Assembly (NCBI GenBank): GCA_964057225.1
Contig: OZ059899.1
Coordinates: forward strand, 20,902,501 to 20,966,500
DNA length: 64,000 nucleotides
From: Auanema rhodensis
Lineage: Eukaryota > Nematoda > Chromadorea > Rhabditida > Rhabditidae
Direction: 5' to 3'
Positions within the stretch are counted from its first letter, which is position 1. Each line of letters opens with the position of its first letter. The position numbers and the translations under genes were made by a program. This document shows positions 36,435 through 49,070 of the stretch, piece by piece. The notes under the pieces are model-generated. The model was not told the origin of the DNA and searched no databases. It saw only the letters and a program-made list of their open reading frames with translations.

Positions 36435-39400
36435 AAGCAATGTTGAGTGTACATGGAAACTAAACATACACTAATGCATCATTTTTCAAACGATCATAAC
36501 TAATTTTTGTATTAAGCGTTTCTCAATGTAGTATAGTGCATTCGATGCGGATTTTTAAGCTGCGTCGATCTGTGTTATCAGATTTGCGCTAGCTTAAAAA
36601 TGCACCTAGATATCAACTGATATAAGTTCACACTTATATCCTCGATTTTCACCCTGAAGAATTAATTTTTTCGTTGATTAACATCGTCCATCGTCTTTGC
36701 CTTGAAAAAAGGAATCTAAAAACATCTACTTTTTGCTAAATTATGTTGAAATTTTTCGAAAAAAGTTTTGTCAAAATGTTTTTGGAAGCAATGTTGAGTG
36801 TACATGGAAACTCAACATACACTAATGCATCATTTTTCAAACGATCATAACTAATTTTTGTATTAACCGTTTCTCAATGTAGTATAGTGCATTCGATGCG
36901 GATTTTTAAGCTGCGTCGATCTGTGTTATCAGATTTGCGCTAGCTTAAAAATGCACCGAGATATCAACTGATATAAGTTCACACTTATATCCTCGATTTT
37001 CACCCTGAAGAATTAATTTTTTCGTTGAATAACATTGTCCATCGTCTTTGCCTTGAAAAAAGAAATCTAAAAACATCTACTTTTTGCTAAATTATTTTGA
37101 AATTTTTCGAAAAAATTTTTGTCAAAATGTTTTTGGAAGCAATGTTGAGTGTACATGGAAACTCAACATACACTAATGCATCATTTTTCAAACGATCATA
37201 ACTAATTTTTGTATTAACCGTTTCTCAATGTAGTATAGTGCATTCGATGCGGATTTTTAAGCTGCGTCGATCTGTGTTATCAGATTTGCGCTAGCTTAAA
37301 AATGCACCTAGATATCAACTGATATAAGTTCACACTTATATCCTCGATTTTCACCCTGAAGAATTAATTTTTTCGTTGAATAACATTGTCCATCGTCTTT
37401 GCCTTGAAAAAAGGAATCTAAAAACATCTACTTTTTGCTAAATTATTTTGAAATTTTTCGAAAAAATTTTTGTCAAAATGTTTTTGGAAGCAATGTTGAG
37501 TGTACATGGAAACTCAACATACACTAATGCATCATTTTTCAAACGATCATAACTAATTTTTGTATTAAGCGTTTCTCAATGTAGTATAGTGCATTCGATG
37601 CGGATTTTTAAGCTGCGTCGATCTGTGTTATCAGATTTGCGCTAGCTTAAAAATGCACCGAGATATCAACTGATATAAGTTCACACTTATATCCTCGATT
37701 TTCACCCTGAAGAATTAATTTTTTCGTTGAATAACATTGTCCATCGTCTTTGCCTTGAAAAAAGAAATCTAAAAACATCTACTTTTTGCTAAATTATTTT
37801 GAAATTTTTCGAAAAAATTTTTGTCAAAATGTTTTTGGAAGCAATGTTGAGTGTACATGGAAACTCAACATACACTAATGCATCATTTTTCAAACGATCA
37901 TAACTAATTTTTGTATTAAGCGTTTCTCAATGTAGTATAGTGCATTCGATGCGGATTTTTAAGCTGCGTCGATCTGTGTTATCAGATTTGCGCTAGCTTA
38001 AAAATGCACCTAGATATCAACTGATATAAGTTCACACTTATATCCTCGATTTTCACCCTGAAGAATTAATTTTTTCGTTGAATAACATTGTCCATCGTCT
38101 TTGCCTTGAAAAAAGAAATCTAAAAACATCTACTTTTTGCTAAATTATTTTGAAATTTTTCGAAAAAATTTTTGTCAAAATGTTTTTGGAAGCAATGTTG
38201 AGTGTACATGGAAACTCAACATACACTAATGCATCATTTTTCAAACGATCATAACTAATTTTTGTATTAACCGTTTCTCAATGTAGTATAGTGCATTCGA
38301 TGCGGATTTTTAAGCTGCGTCGATCTGTGTTATCAGATTTGCGCTAGCTTAAAAATGCACCGAGATATCAACTGATATAAGTTCACACTTATATCCTCGA
38401 TTTTCACCCTGAAGAATTAATTTTTTCGTTGAATAACATTGTCCATCGTCTTTGCCTTGAAAAAAGAAATCTAAAAACATCTACTTTTTGCTAAATTATT
38501 TTGAAATTTTTCGAAAAAATTTTTGTCAAAATGTTTTTGGAAGCAATGTTGAGTGTACATGGAAACTAAACATACACTAATGCATCATTTTTCAAACGAT
38601 CATAACTAATTTTTGTATTAACCGTTTCTCAATGTAGTATAGTGCATTCGATGCGGATTTTCAAGCTGCGTCGATCTGTGTTATCAGATTTGCGCTAGCT
38701 TAAAAATGCACCTAGATATCAACTGATATAAGTTCACACTTATATCCTCGATTTTCACCCTGAAGAATTAATTTTTTCGTTGATTAACATCGTCCATCGT
38801 CTTTGCCTTGAAAAAAGGAATCTAAAAACATCTACTTTTTGCTAAATTATTTTGAAATTTTTCGAAAAAATTTTTGTCAAAATGTTTTTGGAAGCAATGT
38901 TGAGTGTACATGGAAACTCAACATACACTAATGCATCATTTTTCAAACGATCATAACTAATTTTTGTATTAACCGTTTCTCAATGTAGTATAGTGCATTC
39001 GATGCGGATTTTTAAGCTGCGTCGATCTGTGTTATCAGATTTGCGCTAGCTTAAAAATGCACCGAGATATCAACTGATATAAGTTCACACTTATATCCTC
39101 GATTTTCACCCTGAAGAATTAATTTTTTCGTTGATTAACATCGTCCATCGTCTTTGCCTTGAAAAAAGGAATCTAAAAACATCTACTTTTTGCTAAATTA
39201 TTTTGAAATTTTTCGAAAAAATTTTTGTCAAAATGTTTTTGGAAGCAATGTTGAGTGTACATGGAAACTCAACATACACTAATGCATCATTTTTCAAACG
39301 ATCATAACTAATTTTTGTATTAACCGTTTCTCAATGTAGTATAGTGCATTCGATGCGGATTTTTAAGCTGCGTCGATCTGTGTTATCAGATTTGCGCTAG

Positions 39401-42050
39401 CTTAAAAATGCACCGAGATATCAACTGATATAAGTTCACACTTATATCCTCGATTTTCACCCTGAAGAATTAATTTTTTCGTTGAATAACATTGTCCATC
39501 GTCTTTGCCTTGAAGAAAGAAATCTAAAAACATCTACTTTTTGCTAAATTATTTTGAAATTTTTCGAAAAAATTTTTGTCAAAATGTTTTTGGAAGCAAT
39601 GTTGAGTGTACATGGAAACTAAACATACACTAATGCATCATTTTTCAAACGATCATAACTAATTTTTGTATTAAGCGTTTCTCAATGTAATATAGTGCAT
39701 TCGATGCGGATTTTTAAGTTGCGTCGATCTGTGTTATCAGATTTGCGCTAGCTTAAAAATGCACCGAGATATCAACTGATATAAGTTCACACTTATATCC
39801 TCGATTTTCACCCTGAAGAGTTAATTTTTTCGTTGATTAACATTGTCCATCGTCTTTGCCTTGAAAAAAGGAATCTAAAAACATCTACTTTTTGCTAAAT
39901 TATGTTGAAATTTTTCGAAAAAATTTTTGTCAAAATGTTTTTGGAAGCAATGTTGAGTGTACATGGAAACTCAACATACACTAATGCATCATTTTTCAAA
40001 CGATCATAACTAATTTTTGTATTAAGCGTTTCTCAATGTAGTATAGTGCATTCGATGCGGATTTTTAAGCTGCGTCGATCTGTGTTATCAGATTTGCGCT
40101 AGCTTAAAAATGCACCTAGATATCAACTGATATAAGTTCACACTTATATCCTCGATTTTCACCCTGAAGAATTAATTTTTTCGTTGAATAACATTGTCCA
40201 TCGTCTTTCCCTTGAAAAAAGAAATCTAAAAACATCTACTTTTTGCTAAATTATTTTGAAATTTTTCGAAAAAATTTTTGTCAAAATGTTTTTGGAAGCA
40301 ATGTTGAGTGTACATGGAAACTCAACATACACTAATGCATCATTTTTCAAATGATCATAACTAATTATTGTATCAAGCGTTTCTCAATGTAATATAGTGC
40401 ATTCGATGCGGATTTTTAAGTTGCGTCGATCTGTGTTATCAGATTTGCGCTAGCTTAAAAATGCACCTAGATATCAACTGATATAAGTTCACACTTATAT
40501 CCTCGATTTTCACCCTGAAGAATTAATTTTTTCGTTGAATAACATTGTCCATCGTCTTTGCCTTGAAAAAAGAAATCTAAAAACATCTACTTTTTGCTAA
40601 ATTATTTTGAAATTTTTCGAAAAAATTTTTGTCAAAATGTTTTTGGAAGCAATGTTGAGTGTACATGGAAACTCAACATACACTAATGCATCATTTTTCA
40701 AACGATCATAACTAATTTTTGTATTAAGCGTTTCTCAATGTAGTATAGTGCATTCGATGCGGATTTTTAAGCTGCGTCGATCTGTGTTATCAGATTTGCG
40801 CTAGCTTAAAAATGCACCGAGATATCAACTGATAAAAGTTCACACTTATATCCTCGATTTTCACCCTGAAGAATTAATTTTTTCGTTGAATAACATTGTC
40901 CATCGTCTTTGCCTTGAAAAAAGAAATCTAAAAACATCTACTTTTTGCTAAATTATTTTGAAATTTTTCGAAAAAATTTTTGTCAAAATGTTTTTGGAAG
41001 CAATGTTGAGTGTACATGGAAACTCAACATACACTAATGCATCATTTTTCAAATGATCATAACTAATTATTGTATCAAGCGTTTCTCAATGTAATATAGT
41101 GCATTCGATGCGGATTTTTAAGATGCGTCGATCTGTGTTATCAGATTTGCGCTAGCTTAAAAATGCACCTAGATATCAACTGATATAAGTTCACACTTAT
41201 ATCCTCGATTTTCACCCTGAAGAGTTAATTTTTTCGTTGATTAACATTGTCCATCGTCTTTGCCTTGAAAAAAGGAATCTAAAAACATCTACTTTTTGCT
41301 AAATTATGTTGAAATTTTTCGAAAAAATTTTTGTCAAAATGTTTTTGGAAGCAATGTTGAGTGTACATGGAAACTCAACATACACTAATGCATCATTTTT
41401 CAAACGATCATAACTAATTATTGTATCAAGCGTTTCTCAATGTAATATAGTGCATTCGATGCGGATTTTTAAGTTGCGTCGATCTGTGTTATCAGATTTG
41501 CGCTAGCTTAAAAATGCACCTAGATATCAACTGATATAAGTTCACACTTATATCCTCGATTTTCACCCTGAAGAGTTAATTTTTTCGTTGATTAACATTG
41601 TCCATCGTCTTTGCCTTGAAAAAAGGAATCTAAAAACATCTACTTTTTGCTGAATTATGTTGAAATTTTTCGAAAAAATTTTTGTCAAAATGTTTTTGGA
41701 AGCAATGTTGAGTGTACATGGAAACTCAACATACACTAATGCATCATTTTTCAAACGATCATAACTAATTTTTGTATTAAGCGTTTCTCATTGTAGTATA
41801 GTGCATTCGATGCGGATTTTTAAGCTGCGTCGATCTGTGTTATCAGATTTGCGCTAGCTTAAAAATGCACCGAGATATCAACTGATAAAAGTTCACACTT
41901 ATATCCTCGATTTTCACCCTGAAGAATTAATTTTTTCGTTGAATAACATTGTCCATCGTCTTTGCCTTGAAAAAAGAAATCTAAAAACATCTACTTTTTG
42001 CTAAATTATTTTGAAATTTTTCGAAAAAATTTTTGTCAAAATGTTTTTGG
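36435..42050 (+). repeat. Mixed satellite zone without a clean HOR
   Basis: These sixteen monomers (m105-m120) combine types from both sides. ACTAAACAT occurs at m105, m111 and m114; AACATCGTCC at m105, m111 and m112; GAAGAGTTAA at m114, m118 and m119. m116 and m118 bring back the AAATGATC/TTATTG/GTAATAT haplotype that I do not see between 14673 and 40295. m117 and m120 bring back GATAAAAG. Only a weak 3-monomer similarity (m117-m118 with m120-m121) is visible. Confidence 0.85.
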
Positions 42051-43805
42051 AAGCAATGTTGAGTGTACATGGAAACTCAACATACACTAATGCATCATTT
42101 TTCAAATGATCATAACTAATTATTGTATCAAGCGTTTCTCAATGTAATATAGTGCATTCGATGCGGATTTTTAAGTTGCGTCGATCTGTGTTATCAGATT
42201 TGCGCTAGCTTAAAAATGCACCTAGATATCAACTGATATAAGTTCACACTTATATCCTCGATTTTCACCCTGAAGAGTTAATTTTTTCGTTGATTAACAT
42301 TGTCCATCGTCTTTGCCTTGAAAAAAGGAATCTAAAAACATCTACTTTTTGCTAAATTTTGTTGAAATTTTTCGAAAAAATTTTTGTCAAAATGTTTTTG
42401 GAAGCAATGTTGAGTGTACATGGAAACTCAACATACACTAATGCATCATTTTTCAAACGATCATAACTAATTTTTGTATTAAGCGTTTCTCAATGTAGTA
42501 AAGTGCATTCGATGCGGATTTTTAAGCTGCGTCGATCTGTGTTATCAGATTTGCGCTAGCTTAAAAATGCACCGAGATATCAACTGATATAAGTTCACAC
42601 TTATATCCTCGATTTTCACCCTGAAGAATTGATTTTTTCGTTGAATAACATTGTCCATCGTCTTTGCCTTGAAAAAAGGAATCTAAAAACATCTACTTTT
42701 TGCTAAATTATTTTGAAATTGTTCGAAAAAATTTTTGTCAAAATGTTTTTGGAAGCAATGTTGAGTGTACATGGAAACTCAACATACACTAATGCATCAT
42801 TTTTCAAACGATCATAACTAATTTTTGTATTAAGCGTTTCTCATTGTAATATAGTGCATTCGATGCGGATTTTTAAGCTGCGTCGATCTGTGTTATCAGA
42901 TTTGCGCTAGCTTAAAAATGCACCGAGATATCAACTGATATAAGTTCACACTTATATCCTCGATTTTCACCCTGAAGAATTAATTTTTTCGTTGAATAAC
43001 ATTGTCCATCGTCTTTGCCTTGAAAAAAGGAATCTAAAAACATCTACTTTTTGCTAAATTATTTTGAAATTGTTCGAAAAAATTTTTGTCAAAATGTTTT
43101 TGGAAGCAATGTTGAGTGTACATGGAAACTCAACATACACTAATGCATCATTTTTCAAACGATCATAACTAATTTTTGTATTAAGCGTTTCTTAATGTAG
43201 TATAGTGCATTCGATGCGGATTTTTAAGCTGCGTCGATCTGTGTTATCAGATTTGCGCTAGCTTAAAAATGCACCGAGATATCAACTGATATAAGTTCAC
43301 ACTTATATCCTCGATTTTCACCCTGAAGAATTAATTTTTTCGTTGAATAACATTGTCCATCGTCTTTGCCTTGAAAAAAGAAATCTAAAAACATCTACTT
43401 TTTGCTAAATTATTTTGAAATTTTTCGAAAAAATTTTTGTCAAAATGTTTTTGGAAGCAATGTTGAGTGTACATGGAAACTCAACATACACTAATGCATC
43501 ATTTTTCAAACGATCATAACTAATTTTTGTATTAACCGTTTCTCAATGTAATATAGTGAATTCGATGCGGATTTTTAAGCTGCGTCGATCTGTGTTATCA
43601 GATTTGCGCTAGCTTAAAAATGCACCTAGATATCAACTGATATAAGTTCACACTTATATCCTCGATTTTCACCCTGAAGAATTAATTTTTTCGTTGATTA
43701 ACATTGTCCATCGTCTTTGCCTTGAAAAAAGAAATCTAAAAACATCTACTTTTTGCTAAATTATTTTGAAATTTTTCGAAAAAATTTTTGTCAAAATGTT
43801 TTTGG
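42051..43805 (+). repeat. 5-monomer HOR (1755 bp), copy 1 (m121-m125)
   Basis: Ordered markers are AAATGATC with GAAGAGTT and AAATTTTGTTG (m121), GAATTGATTT with ATTGTTCG (m122), CATTGTAATAT with ATTGTTCG (m123), TTTCTTAATG (m124) and GTGAATTCG (m125). All recur in the same order 1755 bp downstream. GTGAATTCG creates an EcoRI-type GAATTC site that I noticed only in m125 and m130. Confidence 0.9.
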
Positions 43806-45560
43806 AAGCAATGTTGAGTGTACATGGAAACTCAACATACACTAATGCATCATTTTTCAAATGATCATAACTAATTATTGTATCAAGCGTTTCTCAATGT
43901 AATATAGTGCATTCGATGCGGATTTTTAAGTTGCGTCGATCTGTGTTATCAGATTTGCGCTAGCTTAAAAATGCACCTAGATATCAACTGATATAAGTTC
44001 ACACTTATATCCTCGATTTTCACCCTGAAGAGTTAATTTTTTCGTTGATTAACATTGTCCATCGTCTTTGCCTTGAAAAAAGGAATCTAAAAACATCTAC
44101 TTTTTGCTAAATTTTGTTGAAATTTTTCGAAAAAATTTTTGTCAAAATGTTTTTGGAAGCAATGTTGAGTGTACATGGAAACTCAACATACACTAATGCA
44201 TCATTTTTCAAACGATCATAACTAATTTTTGTATTAAGCGTTTCTCATTGTAATATAGTGCATTCGATGCGGATTTTTAAGCTGCGTCGATCTGTGTTAT
44301 CAGATTTGCGCTAGCTTAAAAATGCACCGAGATATCAACTGATATAAGTTCACACTTATATCCTCGATTTTCACCCTGAAGAATTGATTTTTTCGTTGAA
44401 TAACATTGTCCATCGTCTTTGCCTTGAAAAAAGGAATCTAAAAACATCTACTTTTTGCTAAATTATTTTGAAATTGTTCGAAAAAATTTTTGTCAAAATG
44501 TTTTTGGAAGCAATGTTGAGTGTACATGGAAACTCAACATACACTAATGCATCATTTTTCAAACGATCATAACTAATTTTTGTATTAAGCGTTTCTCATT
44601 GTAATATAGTGCATTCGATGCGGATTTTTAAGCTGCGTCGATCTGTGTTATCAGATTTGCGCTAGCTTAAAAATGCACCGAGATATCAACTGATATAAGT
44701 TCACACTTATATCCTCGATTTTCACCCTGAAGAATTAATTTTTTCGTTGAATAACATTGTCCATCGTCTTTGCCTTGAAAAAAGGAATCTAAAAACATCT
44801 ACTTTTTGCTAAATTATTTTGAAATTGTTCGAAAAAATTTTTGTCAAAATGTTTTTGGAAGCAATGTTGAGTGTACATGGAAACTCAACATACACTAATG
44901 CATCATTTTTCAAACGATCATAACTAATTTTTGTATTAAGCGTTTCTTAATGTAGTATAGTGCATTCGATGCGGATTTTTAAGCTGCGTCGATCTGTGTT
45001 ATCAGATTTGCGCTAGCTTAAAAATGCACCGAGATATCAACTGATATAAGTTCACACTTATATCCTCGATTTTCACCCTGAAGAATTAATTTTTTCGTTG
45101 AATAACATTGTCCATCGTCTTTGCCTTGAAAAAAGAAATCTAAAAACATCTACTTTTTGCTAAATTATTTTGAAATTTTTCGAAAAAATTTTTGTCAAAA
45201 TGTTTTTGGAAGCAATGTTGAGTGTACATGGAAACTCAACATACACTAATGCATCATTTTTCAAACGATCATAACTAATTTTTGTATTAACCGTTTCTCA
45301 ATGTAGTATAGTGAATTCGATGCGGATTTTTAAGCTGCGTCGATCTGTGTTATCAGATTTGCGCTAGCTTAAAAATGCACCTAGATATCAACTGATATAA
45401 ATTCACACTTATATCCTCGATTTTCACCCTGAAGAATTAATTTTTTCGTTGAATAACATTGTCCATCGTCTTTGCCTTGAAAAAAGGAATCTAAAAACAT
45501 CTACTTTTTGCTAAATTATTTTGAAATTTTTCGAAAAAATTTTTGTCAAAATGTTTTTGG
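43806..45560 (+). repeat. 5-monomer HOR (1755 bp), copy 2 (m126-m130)
   Basis: This copy matches copy 1 monomer by monomer. Differences that I see: m122 has GTAGTAAAG where m127 has CATTGTAATATAG; m125 has GTAATAT, GATTAAC and GAAATC where m130 has GTAGTAT, GAATAAC and GGAATC; m130 has a private ATAAATTCACAC. This pair is more diverged than the 18-mer or 10-mer pairs. Confidence 0.88.
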
Positions 45561-47666
45561 AAGCAATGTTGAGTGTACATGGAAACTCAACATACACTAA
45601 TGCATCATTTTTCAAACGATCATAACTAATTTTTGTATTAAGCGTTTCTCATTGTAATATAGTGCATTCGATGCGGATTTTTAAGCTGCGTCGATCTGTG
45701 TTATCAGATTTGCGCTAGCTTAAAAATGCACCGAGATATCAACTGATATAAGTTCACACTTATATCCTCGATTTTCACCCTGAAGAATTAATTTTTTCGT
45801 TGAATAACATTGTCCATCGTCTTTGCCTTGAAAAGAGGAATCTAAAAACATCTACTTTTTGCTAAATTATTTTGAAATTGTTCGAAAAAATTTTTGTCAA
45901 AATGTTTTTGGAAGCAATGTTGAGTGTACATGGAAACTCAACATACACTAATGCATCATTTTTCAAACGATCATAACTAATTTTTGTATTAAGCGTTTCT
46001 CATTGTAATATAGTGCATTCGATGCGGATTTTTAAGCTGCGTCGATCTGTGTTATCAGATTTGCGCTAGCTTAAAAATGCACCTAGATATCAACTGATAT
46101 AAGTTCACACTTATATCCTCGATTTTCACCCTGAAGAATTAATTTTTTCGTTGATTAACATTGTCCATCGTCTTTGCCTTGAAAAAAAGAATCTAAAAAC
46201 ATCTACTTTTTGCTAAATTATGTTGAAATTTTTCGAAAAAATTTTTGTCAAAATGTTTTTGGAAGCAATGTTGAGTGTACATGGAAACTCAACATACACT
46301 AATGCATCATTTTTCAAACGATCATAACTAATTTTTGTATTAAGCGTTTTTCAATGTAGTATAGTGCATTCGATGCGGATTTTTAAGCTGCGTCGATCTG
46401 TGTTATCAGATTTGCGCTAGCTTAAAAATGCACCGAGATATCAACTGATATAAGTTCACACTTATATCCTCGATTTTCACCCTGAAGAATTAATTTTTTC
46501 GTTGAATAACATTGTCCATCGTCTTTGCCTTGAAAAAAGAAATCTAAAAACATCTACTTTTTGCTAAATTATTCTGAAATTTTTCGAAAAAATTTTTGTC
46601 AAAATGTTTTTGGAAGCAATGTTGAGTGTACATGGAAACTCAACATACACTAATGCATCATTTTTCAAACGATCATAACTAATTTTTGTATTAACCGTTT
46701 CTCCATGTAGTATAGTGCATTTGATGCGGATTTTTAAGCTGCGTCGATCTGTGTTATCAGATTTGCGCTAGCTTAAAAATGCACCTAGATATCAACTGAT
46801 ATAAGTTCACACTTATATCCTCGATTTTCACCCTGAAGAATTAATTTTTTCGTTGATTAACATTGTCCATCGTCTTTGCCTCGAAAAAAGGAATCTAAAA
46901 ACATCTACGTTTTGCTAAATTATTTTGAAATTTTTCGAAAAAATTTTTGTCAAAATGTTTTTGGAAGCAATGTTGAGTGTACATGGAAACTCAACATACA
47001 CTAATGCATCATTTTTCAAACGATCATAACTAATTTTTGTATTAACCGTTTCTCAATGTAGTATAGTGCATTCGATGCGGATTTTTAAGCTGCGTCGATC
47101 TGTGTTATCAGATTTGCGCTAGCTTAAAAATGCACCTAGATATCAACTGATATAAGTTCACACTTATATCCTCGATTTTCACCCTGAAGAATTAATTTTT
47201 TCGTTGAATAACATTGTCCATCGTCTTTGCCTCGAAAAAAGAAATCTAAAAACATCTACTTTTTGCTAAATTATTTTGAAATTTTTCGAAAAAATTTTTG
47301 TCAAAATGTTTTTGGAAGCAATGTTGAGTGTACATGGAAACTCAACATACACTAATGCATCATTTTTCAAATGATCATAACTAATTATTGTATCAAGCGT
47401 TTCTCAATGTGATATAGTGCATTCGATGCGGATTTTTAAGTTGCGTCGATCTGTGTTATCAGATTTGCGCTAGCTTAAAAATGCACCTAGATATCAACTG
47501 ATATAAGTTCACACTTATATCCTCGATTTTCACCCTGAAGAATTAATTTTTTCGTTGATTAACATTGTCCATCGTCTTTGCCTCGAAAAAAGGAATCTAA
47601 AAACATCTACGTTTCGCTAAATTATTTTGAAATTTTTCGAAAAAATTTTTGTCAAAATGTTTTTGG
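45561..47666 (+). repeat. Transition zone, six mixed monomers (m131-m136)
   Basis: The monomers are of several types: CATTGTAATAT (m131, m132), GCGTTTTTC with TTATTCTG (m133), TCTCCATG with GCATTTGATGCGG (m134), CCTCG with GAAATC (m135), and AAATGATC with GTGATAT and CTACGTTTCGC (m136). No repeat of order above one monomer is visible. The CACACATATA subfamily begins with the next monomer. Confidence 0.85.
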
Positions 47667-49070
47667 AAGCAATGTTGAGTGTACATGGAAACTCAACATA
47701 CACTAATGCATCATTTTTCAAACGATCATAACTAATTTTTGTATTAACCGTTTCTCAATGTAGTATAGTGCATTCGATGCGGATTTTTAAGCTGCGTCGA
47801 TCTGTGTTATCAGATTTGCGCTAGCTTAAAAATGCACCGAGATATCAACTTATATAAGTTCACACATATATCCTCGATTTTCACCCTGAAGAATTAATTT
47901 TTTCGTTGAATAACGTTGTCCATCGTCTTTGCCTTGAAAAAAGAAATCTAAAAACATCTAATTTTTGCTAAATTATTTTGAAATTTTTCGAAAAAATTTT
48001 TGTCTAAATGTTTTTGGAAGCAATGTTGAGTGTACATGGAAACTCAACATACACTAATGCATCATTTTTCAAACGATCATAACTAATTATTGTATCAAGC
48101 GTTTCTCAATGTAATATAGTGCATTCGATGCGGATTTTTAAGTTGCGTCGATCTGTGTTATCAGATTTGCGCTAGCTTAAAAATGCACCTAGATATCAAC
48201 TGATATAAGTTCACACTTATATCCTCGATTTTCACCCTGAAGAATTAATTTTTTCGTTGATTAACATTGTCCATCGTCTTTGCCTTGAAAAAAGGAATCT
48301 AAAAACATCTACTTTTTGCTAAATTATGTTGAAATTTTTCGAAAAAATTTTTGTCAAAATGTTTTTGGAAGCAATGTTGAGTGTACATGGAAACTCAACA
48401 TAAACTAATGCCTCATTTTTCAAACGATCATAACTAACTTTTGTATTAAGCGTTTCTCAATGTAGTATAGTGCATTCGATGCGGATTTTTAAGCTGCGTC
48501 AATCTGTGTTATCAGATTTGCGCTAGCTTAAAAATGCACCGAGATATCAACTTATATAAGTTCACACATATATCCTCGATTTTCACCCTGAAGAATTAAT
48601 TTTTTCGTTGAATAACGTTGTCCATCGTCTTTGCCTTGAAAAAAGGAATCTAAAAACATCTAATTTTTGCTAAATTATTTTGAAATTTTTCGAAAAAATT
48701 TTTGTCAAAATGTTTTTGGAAGCAATGTTGAGTGTACATGGAAACTCAACATACACTAATGCATCATTTTTCAAACGATCATAACTAATTATTGTATCAG
48801 GCGTTTCTCAATGTAATATAGTGCATTCGATGCGGATTTTTATGTTGCGTCGATCTGTGTTATCAGATTTGCGCTAGCTTAAAAATGCACCTAGATATCA
48901 ACTGATATAAGTTCACACTTATATCCTCGATTTTCACCCTGAAGAATTAATTTTTTCGTTGATTAACATTGTCCATCGTCTTTGCCTTGAAAAAAGGAAT
49001 CTAAAAACATCTACTTTTTGCTAAATTATTTTGAAATTTTTCGAAAAAATTTTTGTCAAAATGTTTTTGG
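47667..49070 (+). repeat. First monomers of the CACACATATA subfamily (m137-m140)
   Basis: m137 (47667) is the first monomer with T-to-A at position 200 (CACACATATA), AACGTTG and CTAATTTTT. m139 adds CATAAACTAATGCCTCAT and GTCAATC. m138 and m140 are TTATTG/GTAATAT/GTTGCG monomers that alternate with the new type. This is a sharp change in monomer composition and marks the right-hand third of the array. Confidence 0.88.

Noticed and set aside
41563-41754. 63-residue open reading frame on the minus strand
   Set aside because: It lies wholly inside satellite monomers m119/m120. It is open only because a private A-to-G at 41652 turns the usual minus-strand TAG into CAG. The same frame is closed by that TAG in the other monomers, and there is no sign of protein conservation.
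47847-47860. TATA box (TATATAAG) in the right-hand subfamily
   Set aside because: The match arises from a palindrome in AT-rich DNA, with no initiator, downstream gene or other promoter element to support it.
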